A stretch of 7,503 nt of DNA from Actinomycetes bacterium. GTDB lineage: Bacteria > Actinomycetota > Actinomycetes > S36-B12 > UBA5976. Both the position numbers and the translations under genes were made by a program. Each line of letters opens with the position of its first letter. The stretch's first letter is position 1. Shown piece by piece: positions 1 through 4,995 of the stretch. The notes beneath the pieces were generated by a model that saw only the letters and a program-made list of their open reading frames with translations, searched no databases and was not told where the DNA came from. The stretch lies in contig JAJXSV010000098.1 in NCBI GenBank assembly GCA_021784375.1, positions 1-7,503 on the forward strand, written 5' to 3'.

Positions 1-13
1 GGTGTCGGCCCAG

Positions 14-19
14 TAGCCT
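14..19 (+). promoter_or_regulatory. Putative -10 box of a leaderless promoter for the HAD gene
   Basis: The hexamer TAGCCT fits the actinobacterial TANNNT -10 consensus. It ends exactly 6 nt before the ATG at 26, so transcription would start at or next to the A of the start codon. No Shine-Dalgarno sequence lies upstream of that ATG, which supports leaderless translation. The -35 region would be outside the window. The TAG at 14-16 could also be the stop of an upstream gene (reading V-S-A-Q-stop from position 2), but too little is present to decide. Confidence 0.45.
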
Positions 20-25
20 TGGCGC

Positions 26-706
26 ATGCATCAACTCCCCGCGGCAGTGCTGTGTGACATGGACGGCACACTGGTCGAGAGCGAGGAGTACTGGATCGAA
101 GTCGAGATGCAGTTGGCCCGCGCTGACGGCGGGCACTGGACGAAGGCCGACGGCGTCTCCCTCATCGGCTCGGCCATCCCGTATTCCGCCAGGGAGTTGC
201 GCACGCGAGGCGGCGTGCAGGGCACTGACGAGCAGATCGTCGATCGTCTGATCTCGGGTGTCGCCCGGTTGATGCGTGAGCGCGGCATCATCTGGCGGCC
301 CGGCGCCCGTGAATTCCTTGACTCCATGCGAGCTGCCGCCATTCCCATGGCCCTGGTAACGATGTCCTACCGGGAACTCGCCGACACGGTTGCCGCATCG
401 CTTCCCACCGGCACCTTCCAGGCCATCGTGGCCGGCGATGCCGTGACCCACGGCAAGCCGCATCCGGAGCCCTACCTCACCGCAGCCGCTCGGATCGGTG
501 TGGATGCTGAGCGCTGTATCGGCATCGAGGATTCACCTACCGGTTTGGCCTCGGTGGAGGCCGCGGGCGCCCGCTCCATCGGCATTCCCTGCCTGGTCGA
601 GATCCCGCCGGCTCAGGGCCGCAGCCGTGTGAGCTCGCTGAATGAATTGGGCCTTCACGAATTGTCGCTGATTGCGAGCGGTCAGGTCATCGATCGCCTA
701 CGGTGA
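26..706 (+). CDS. HAD-superfamily hydrolase (beta-phosphoglucomutase/phosphatase-like)
   Basis: This 226-aa cytosolic protein has all four HAD motifs. Motif I is D-M-D-G-T at residues 11-15, with D11 the predicted nucleophile and D13 the acid/base. Motif II is T112 (or S114) in VTMSYRE. Motif III is K144 in HGKPHPEPY. Motif IV is E168-D169 in GIEDSPTG. The region between motif I and about residue 90 fits an alpha-helical C1-type cap, as in beta-phosphoglucomutase-like, Gph-like and sugar-phosphatase members. The family transfers or hydrolyses phosphate through an aspartyl-phosphate with Mg2+; the substrate cannot be read from the sequence. The ATG at 26 is chosen because the conserved strand before D11 begins right after it and a TANNNT box sits 6 nt upstream. 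The gene is convergent with the iron permease, with a 12-nt gap. It could be monocistronic or the end of an upstream operon. Superfamily membership is secure; exact function is not. Confidence 0.9.
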   Translation: MHQLPAAVLCDMDGTLVESEEYWIEVEMQLARADGGHWTKADGVSLIGSAIPYSARELRTRGGVQGTDEQIVDRLISGVARLMRERGIIWRPGAREFLDSMRAAAIPMALVTMSYRELADTVAASLPTGTFQAIVAGDAVTHGKPHPEPYLTAAARIGVDAERCIGIEDSPTGLASVEAAGARSIGIPCLVEIPPAQGRSRVSSLNELGLHELSLIASGQVIDRLR

Positions 707-718
707 CGCGGCCGTGGT

Positions 719-1558
719 TCAGACGGCAACCGCCTTGGCGGCCCTTGGCTGCGCCACCCGGGAGCTGCGGAGGAACAGCACCGAAACCGGCAGCAAGTAG
801 GCCAGCCAGGCAATAAGCACCGGCCACGAGGTCTCGGGGCGGAAATTGAAGAAGCCGCGCAGGACCACGGCAAAGGGATTATCGGGCGCAATGACGCCGC
901 TCACGTTGAAGGCAATGGCATCGCCCCCCGGTACCCAACCCAGTTCGCTGAACTCGCCGGCGGCGTAGGAGAGGACCCCGGCGGCCACCACGACCAGCGC
1001 CGCGCCGCTCCATTGGAAGAGCTTGGAGAGGTTGAGTTCGATGGCACCGCGGTAGAGCGCCACACCGACCAGCGAGGCCGCGAGCAGCCCCAGGGCGGCA
1101 CCCACCAGTGGCGCCACCACTTCACCGTTGCCGGTGGAGGTGGCACTGGTCCACAGGAAGAGTGCGGTCTCGAGACCTTCGCGAATAACCGCGACGAAGG
1201 AGATGGCAGCCAGCGTCAGCCGGCCGCCGGAGACAGCACGGTCGATCTCACCATGCAGGTGGGCCTTGAGGAAGCGCGCACGCTTGGCCATCCAGAAGAT
1301 CATCCAGGTGACGAGCGCCACCGCCAGGACACTCATGGCGCCGGAGAAGGCCGCCTGCTTGGAGTCGGGCAACTCGGTGCGGGTGATCTGCAGGACCGCG
1401 CCCACGCCGACGGAAAGTGCGACGGCGAGCACCACGCCCAGCCATACCGCACCACGCAACTCGCGCCTGCCCAGTCGGGTGAGGTAGGCGAGCAGGATCG
1501 ACACAATGAGTGCCGCTTCCAGGCCCTCGCGCAGTCCGATCAGGAAATTGGCGAACAT
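719..1558 (-). CDS. efeU: FTR1/EfeU-family high-affinity iron permease
   Basis: This 279-aa integral membrane protein has two R-E-G-L-E motifs, at residues 10-14 in the first membrane helix and 126-130 in the fourth. They are the iron-binding signature of the FTR1/EfeU (oxidase-dependent iron transporter) family. About seven hydrophobic segments are visible, near residues 2-26, 36-58, 72-92, 115-138, 150-169, 182-200 and 247-264, and the length is normal for EfeU. By family knowledge it imports iron across the cytoplasmic membrane, in bacteria usually with the periplasmic EfeO and the heme peroxidase EfeB. Neither partner is adjacent here: the neighbours are a HAD enzyme (convergent) and a secreted protease (divergent). 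The ATG at 1558 is preceded 5 nt upstream by GGAAAGG (1564-1570 on this strand), a plausible ribosome site, and by a good promoter. The gene symbol is by family; the iron form carried and the partner proteins are unknown. Confidence 0.9.
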   Translation of the reverse strand: MFANFLIGLREGLEAALIVSILLAYLTRLGRRELRGAVWLGVVLAVALSVGVGAVLQITRTELPDSKQAAFSGAMSVLAVALVTWMIFWMAKRARFLKAHLHGEIDRAVSGGRLTLAAISFVAVIREGLETALFLWTSATSTGNGEVVAPLVGAALGLLAASLVGVALYRGAIELNLSKLFQWSGAALVVVAAGVLSYAAGEFSELGWVPGGDAIAFNVSGVIAPDNPFAVVLRGFFNFRPETSWPVLIAWLAYLLPVSVLFLRSSRVAQPRAAKAVAV

Positions 1559-1590
1559 GGTGACCTTTCCGCGGGCGCTGATGCTGGCTC

Positions 1591-1620
1591 AGGGTATTAA
1601 CGCAACAAGAATGTTGTCAA
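1591..1620 (-). promoter_or_regulatory. Promoter of the iron permease gene
   Basis: Read on the minus strand, a perfect TTGACA (1615-1620) is followed after 18 nt by TACCCT (1591-1596), which fits the TANNNT -10 consensus. The start of transcription would be near 1584, giving a leader of about 26 nt that contains the GGAAAGG ribosome site. It is the best -35/-10 pair in the window. An inverted repeat lies inside the spacer and touches the -35 box, so a repressor bound there would block RNA polymerase. Confidence 0.55.
1603..1616. promoter_or_regulatory. Inverted repeat, candidate operator of the iron permease
   Basis: CAACA-AGAA-TGTTG is a perfect 5-4-5 inverted repeat. It overlaps the -35 box by two bases and otherwise lies in the spacer of the minus-strand promoter. 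The position is what one expects of a repressor site. I could not match it to the DtxR/IdeR box (TTAGGTTAGGCTAACCTAA) or to the classic Fur box. The regulator is therefore unknown, and chance occurrence of a 5-bp arm is possible. Confidence 0.35.
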
Positions 1621-1700
1621 AATCATTGGGAGCGCGGCCGACCCCCGGCCGTGTACCAAGCGTTAACCGAGCGCACACCAAGCCCACAATCTCCCTTCCG

Positions 1701-1724
1701 TACACTCGCGACGAGTCAAGGGAG
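1701..1724 (+). promoter_or_regulatory. -10 box and ribosome-binding site of the secreted protease
   Basis: TACACT at 1701-1706 fits the TANNNT -10 consensus; no clear -35 lies 17-18 nt upstream. Transcription would begin near 1713. AAGGGAG at 1718-1724 is a strong Shine-Dalgarno sequence placed 6 nt before the GTG at 1731, and it decides that start. Unlike the other plus-strand and metF starts in the window, this gene has a conventional short leader. Confidence 0.55.
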
Positions 1725-1730
1725 TGTGCC

Positions 1731-2951
1731 GTGCATTACCGGGTCAAGATCGCAGCCGCCTTCGTCGCCGGAACCCTCGTCGCCGGCGGAAGCGCGTGGG
1801 CGGCCAACAGCACCAATCAGGTCAATGCCTGTGTCAACAACAAGACGCGGGTTATGACCTTGGCCCCAGCGAGCGGCAAGTGCCCAACCGGTAACCGCGC
1901 GCTGGCATGGAATATCACCGGCCCCCGCGGGGCCACGGGCGCTGCTGGTGCACCGGGCGTGACTGCTGGCGCCACTGCCGGCTCCTCCTTCGATGTCGAG
2001 GCGCTCGCCAAGCAGTTGCTGCCCTCCGTGGTGATGATCAACAGCAACTTCAGCGACGGCAGCAGCGGCTCCGGCAGCGGCTGGGTGGCCGCCTTCCCGT
2101 CCCGTGCCGGTGACGGTCACTCCTACATCATCACCAACAACCATGTCATCGATGGCGCCTCCAGCATCACCGTCGAATTGCAGGACGGCACCGATCTCGC
2201 CGGCACACTCGTCGGTCGCGACCCCGTGTATGACGTCGCAGTCGTCAGGGTGGACGAGGCGGGGCTGCCCGCAGTGCAGGTGGGAGACTCCTCGACCCTG
2301 GTCGTCGGTGAACCGGTGATGGCCATCGGCGCTCCCCTGGCCCTGGCCGGAAGTGTCACCGCTGGCATCGTCTCCGCACTCAATCGCCCGGTGGTCACCA
2401 CCGGCTCCAGCGCCGGCACCACCTCGTACATCAACGCCGTGCAGACCGACGCTGCCATCAACCCCGGCAACTCCGGCGGCCCCCTGGTTGACCCCAGCGG
2501 CCGCGTCATCGGCATGAACGCCGCCATCGCCTCGCTCGGCAGCAGCACGTACACGCAGAGCGGCAGCATCGGCCTCGGCTTTGCCATCCCCGTCAACCAG
2601 GCCTACCGCGTGGCCAACGAACTGGCCTCCACCGCCGTCATCACCAACGGCACCATCAGCAGCCTGGGTGTGTCGCAGCGACCGGTACTGGGCGTGACCT
2701 TCGACGGTTCCTACACCGGCGTCGGAGCCCGCGTCAGCAAGGTGTCCGCCGGCGGAGGTGCGGAGGCTGCGGGTATCACCGCGGGCGTCGTGGTTCGCCG
2801 CATCGGCACACAGGTGGTCCGCGACGCCACCGAGGCCGTGGCGGCCATCCGTGCTGCCCTTCCGGGTTCCACCATCAGTGTCACGTTCGATGTGCCGGGC
2901 GCAGGCAGCAAGACAGTGAATGTCACCTTGGGAACCGATCGCTCCAACTGA
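1731..2951 (+). CDS. Secreted HtrA/DegP-like S1C serine protease with PDZ domain and N-terminal Cys/Gly-X-Y module
   Basis: This is a 406-aa protein starting at GTG 1731. The frame stays open upstream to an ATG at 1506, but that stretch overlaps the iron permease antisense and lacks a ribosome site. Residues 1-24 are a typical signal peptide (basic start, hydrophobic core, AWA-A cleavage region). Residues 31-61 hold C34 and C51 plus a conserved-looking A-L-A-W-N; next come four Gly-X-Y triplets (64-76, GPRGATGAAGAPG). The chymotrypsin-fold domain spans about 85-305 with the full triad: H138 in TNNHVID, D168 in YDVAVV, S248 in NPGNSGGPL. A PDZ domain occupies about 312-400. Family proteins degrade or refold damaged exported proteins. 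Most actinobacterial HtrA proteins have a cytosolic tail and a membrane helix; this one instead looks fully exported and is probably extracellular or wall-associated. It is divergent from the iron permease and convergent with metF. The substrate is unknown. Confidence 0.9.
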   Translation: MHYRVKIAAAFVAGTLVAGGSAWAANSTNQVNACVNNKTRVMTLAPASGKCPTGNRALAWNITGPRGATGAAGAPGVTAGATAGSSFDVEALAKQLLPSVVMINSNFSDGSSGSGSGWVAAFPSRAGDGHSYIITNNHVIDGASSITVELQDGTDLAGTLVGRDPVYDVAVVRVDEAGLPAVQVGDSSTLVVGEPVMAIGAPLALAGSVTAGIVSALNRPVVTTGSSAGTTSYINAVQTDAAINPGNSGGPLVDPSGRVIGMNAAIASLGSSTYTQSGSIGLGFAIPVNQAYRVANELASTAVITNGTISSLGVSQRPVLGVTFDGSYTGVGARVSKVSAGGGAEAAGITAGVVVRRIGTQVVRDATEAVAAIRAALPGSTISVTFDVPGAGSKTVNVTLGTDRSN

Positions 2952-2959
2952 TCCGGGCG

Positions 2960-2993
2960 GACGCCGGCGTCAGCGTTTGATGATGCCGGCGTC
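2960..2993. repeat. Palindrome and potential hairpin at the protease/metF convergent end
   Basis: GACGCCGGCGTC at 2960-2971 is a perfect 12-bp palindrome that overlaps the metF stop codon. Its left part, GACGCCGGC (2960-2968), can alternatively pair with GCCGGCGTC at 2985-2993 inside the metF end, giving a 9-bp GC-rich stem with a 16-nt loop. It follows the protease stop at 2951 by 8 nt, so it might end or stabilise protease transcripts. There is no U tract, so a standard intrinsic terminator is not supported. Confidence 0.3.
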
Positions 2994-3866
2994 CATCAGA
3001 CGCTGGAAGACGCGCCGCGTCGAGGCGGATTTGTTCATGGTGTAGAAGTGCAGGCCGGGCGCACCACCCTGTACGAGTGCGGCCGAGAGCTCGAAGGCGA
3101 TGTCAACACCCACATCGCGCACACCCTGCTCGTCGTTGCGAACGGCATCGAAACGCTCGCGAAGCGCCGCCGGGAATTCCGCACCGGACAGCGCCGCGAA
3201 GCGTTCGATCTGCGCCACATTGGTCACCGGCATGATGCCGGGAATGATGGGCATGGTGACGCCGGCCGAGTGAGCGCGATCAACGAGCGCGAAGTAGTCC
3301 ACCGGTCGGAAGAAGAGCTGGGTGATCGCGTAGTGCGCGCCTGCGCGCTGCTTCTCAGCCAGGATGCGGGAGTCATGCTGCATGCTCGGCGACTCCGGAT
3401 GCTTCTCCGGGAAGGCGGCGACTCCGACCGTGAAGTCACCGAGCTCGCGCAGCAACTCCACCAACTCAGTGGCGTACTTGAAACCGTGGGGATGCGTCAC
3501 CCAGGGCGTGTTGGGTCCCGTCGTGGGGTCGCCGCGGAGGGCGAGCACGCTGCGGACACCGGCGTCGATGTACTTGCGGATGACGGCGCGAAGGTCCTCG
3601 ACGGAGGAATCCACGCAGGTGAGGTGACCCACGGTGGACATGCCCGTCTGCTCCTCGATGCGCCGGCAGATGTCGAGGGTGCGCTCCTGGGTGGAGCCGC
3701 CGGCACCGTAGGTGACGGAGACGAAGGTCGGCTTCAGCGGCTCGAGCTCGAGTACGGTCTGCCACAGCGCGGGGTCATTGGCACCGTTCTTGGACGGGAA
3801 GATCTCGAAGGAGTAGGACGGCGTGCCACTCGCAAGCAGGTCGCGCAATGCCGGGCCGGACGTCAT
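2970..3866 (-). CDS. metF: 5,10-methylenetetrahydrofolate reductase
   Basis: This 298-aa cytosolic flavoprotein is a single TIM-barrel domain of the bacterial MetF type and normal length. It reduces 5,10-methylene-THF to 5-methyl-THF, the methyl donor for methionine synthesis. Visible signatures are YSFEIFPSK (18-26) with E21 matching the catalytic glutamate, VTYGAGGST (51-59), HLTCVD (81-86), ALRGDP (109-114) with D113 matching the flavin-tuning aspartate of E. coli MetF, FPEKHPES (152-159), QLFF (183-186), PGIMPV (209-214) and GLHFYTMN (271-278). The glutamate motif usually reads SFEFFPPK; the I and S here are mild variants. The frame stays open upstream across the antisense of idsA. The ATG at 3866 is chosen because homology begins there and a -10 box lies 6 nt before it. 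The gene is divergent from idsA by 60 bp, as Rv2172c is from Rv2173 in M. tuberculosis, and could equally be named as an Rv2172c-type reductase. Confidence 0.92.
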   Translation of the reverse strand: MTSGPALRDLLASGTPSYSFEIFPSKNGANDPALWQTVLELEPLKPTFVSVTYGAGGSTQERTLDICRRIEEQTGMSTVGHLTCVDSSVEDLRAVIRKYIDAGVRSVLALRGDPTTGPNTPWVTHPHGFKYATELVELLRELGDFTVGVAAFPEKHPESPSMQHDSRILAEKQRAGAHYAITQLFFRPVDYFALVDRAHSAGVTMPIIPGIMPVTNVAQIERFAALSGAEFPAALRERFDAVRNDEQGVRDVGVDIAFELSAALVQGGAPGLHFYTMNKSASTRRVFQRLMDAGIIKR

Positions 3867-3872
3867 GGCCGA

Positions 3873-3878
3873 AGAGTA
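3873..3878 (-). promoter_or_regulatory. Putative -10 box of the leaderless metF promoter
   Basis: On the minus strand TACTCT (TANNNT) is followed by exactly 6 nt (tcggcc) and then the metF ATG at 3866. Transcription would start at the A of the start codon. No Shine-Dalgarno sequence is present between this box and the ATG. No convincing -35 is visible. Confidence 0.5.
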
Positions 3879-3914
3879 ATGAGCCCGCTCCCGCAAAGCA
3901 CAGCCGGGGGGCCG

Positions 3915-3920
3915 TAGGCT
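3915..3920 (+). promoter_or_regulatory. Putative -10 box of the leaderless idsA promoter
   Basis: TAGGCT (TANNNT) is followed by exactly 6 nt (cgcccc) and the GTG at 3927. The transcript would begin at the G of the start codon. There is no ribosome-binding sequence. It lies 37 bp from the metF -10 box, so the two divergent promoters are packed into 60 bp and their -35 regions must overlap. Confidence 0.5.
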
Positions 3921-3926
3921 CGCCCC

Positions 3927-4994
3927 GTGCCCCCATTCGATGATGCGCTCGCCCAGCTGCGCGACCGCATTCAAGCGGCACTTGACAGCTTCGTCGAGCA
4001 GCATGCGCAGCCGCTGCTCGCCATCTCCCCCGAACTGCAACCGGCCTTGTCGGCACTCACGGACATGCTGAGCGGTGGCAAACGCCTGCGCCCCGCCTTC
4101 TGTTACTGGGGGTTCGTGGGAGCTGGTGGCACCGACGGTGACTCCATCATCTCCGCCTCGGCGGCATTGGAGTTGCTGCAGGCCTCCGCACTCATTCACG
4201 ACGATGTCATGGACAACTCCGACACGCGCCGGGGTGCGCCGGCAGTGCATCGGCGTTTCGCCTCGCTGCACGATGAGCAACGCTGGAGTGGCGCTGCCGA
4301 GTCCTTCGGCACCGCCGCCGCCATCCTTATTGGCGACCTGGCGCTCGTTTGGACCGACGCCATGCTCTTCGCCTCGGGCTTTGACGACCGCGCGCTGCGT
4401 CGAGCCAAGCCGGTCTTCGATGCCATGCGCGGCGAACTCATGGCCGGTCAGTTCCTCGATGTGCTGGAGCAGTCGCGCGGCGGTGGCAGTGTGGAACGGG
4501 CCTTGCGCGTCATGCGCTTCAAGACCACTGCGTACACCATCGAGCGGCCGCTGCATCTGGGCGCCACCCTGGCTGGTGCGGATTCCACCGTGCTCGAGAT
4601 CTACACCGCCTTCGGCGTTCCCCTGGGCGAGGCCTTCCAGCTGCGCGATGACGTCCTCGGTGTCTTCGGCGATACAGCGCTCACCGGCAAGCCCGCAGGG
4701 GACGACGTGCGCGAGGGCAAGCGAACCATCCTCATCGCGCTCGCTCAGGAGCGCGGTAGCAGCGGCCAACGCAGCCTGCTCGATCGCCTGGTCGGAAATC
4801 CCGATCTCGACTCCGACGGTCTGGCTCTGGTCCAGCAGGTGCTGCGCGACACTGGCGCCCTGGCGGAGGTGGAACAGCGCATCGCCCGCAATCGGGAGTC
4901 GGCTCTGCGCGCGTTGCAGAGCCCGCAGCTCAAAGCCGAAGCCGTGACGGCGCTGCAGGCCCTGGCCCTGGCCGCCACCGACCGATCGGCCTGA
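3927..4994 (+). CDS. idsA: Polyprenyl diphosphate synthase (GGPP synthase type)
   Basis: This 355-aa, all-helical trans-prenyltransferase condenses isopentenyl diphosphate with allylic diphosphates. Visible motifs are GGKRLRP (50-56), the first aspartate-rich motif D92-D-V-M-D96 within HDDVMDNSD, GDLAL (136-140), MAGQFLD (172-178), KT (199-200), and the second aspartate-rich motif beginning QLRDD (238-242) with D249 after it, then GKPAGDDVREGKRT (254-267). In the second motif the fifth position is G rather than D (DDVLG), a substitution I expect in actinobacterial IdsA-type enzymes. Residues 4 and 5 before the first motif are A88 and S87, small rather than aromatic. By the chain-length rule this argues for GGPP or longer rather than a strict FPP product; that is inference. 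The GTG start follows a -10 box by 6 nt. The stop is 1 nt before the mannosyltransferase ATG, so the two are surely co-transcribed. The symbol follows the Rv2173 (idsA2) arrangement; the product chain length is unproven. Confidence 0.9.
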   Translation: MPPFDDALAQLRDRIQAALDSFVEQHAQPLLAISPELQPALSALTDMLSGGKRLRPAFCYWGFVGAGGTDGDSIISASAALELLQASALIHDDVMDNSDTRRGAPAVHRRFASLHDEQRWSGAAESFGTAAAILIGDLALVWTDAMLFASGFDDRALRRAKPVFDAMRGELMAGQFLDVLEQSRGGGSVERALRVMRFKTTAYTIERPLHLGATLAGADSTVLEIYTAFGVPLGEAFQLRDDVLGVFGDTALTGKPAGDDVREGKRTILIALAQERGSSGQRSLLDRLVGNPDLDSDGLALVQQVLRDTGALAEVEQRIARNRESALRALQSPQLKAEAVTALQALALAATDRSA

Positions 4995-4995
4995 C

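Noticed and set aside
707..718. Possible terminator between the HAD and iron permease genes
   Set aside because: Only 12 nt, with a short CGCGGCCG palindromic core and no stable stem or U tract.
1013..1600. 195-aa open frame antisense to the iron permease
   Set aside because: Composition is that of a shadow frame and the permease on the other strand is well supported with both REGLE motifs.
1506..1730. Upstream extension of the protease frame to an ATG at 1506
   Set aside because: It overlaps the iron permease start antisense, lacks a ribosome site, and would bury the clear signal peptide. GTG 1731 has a strong Shine-Dalgarno at the right distance.
4075..4947. 290-aa alternative frame inside idsA
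   Set aside because: Ser/Pro/Arg-rich +1 shadow with no motif; the idsA frame carries all family motifs.
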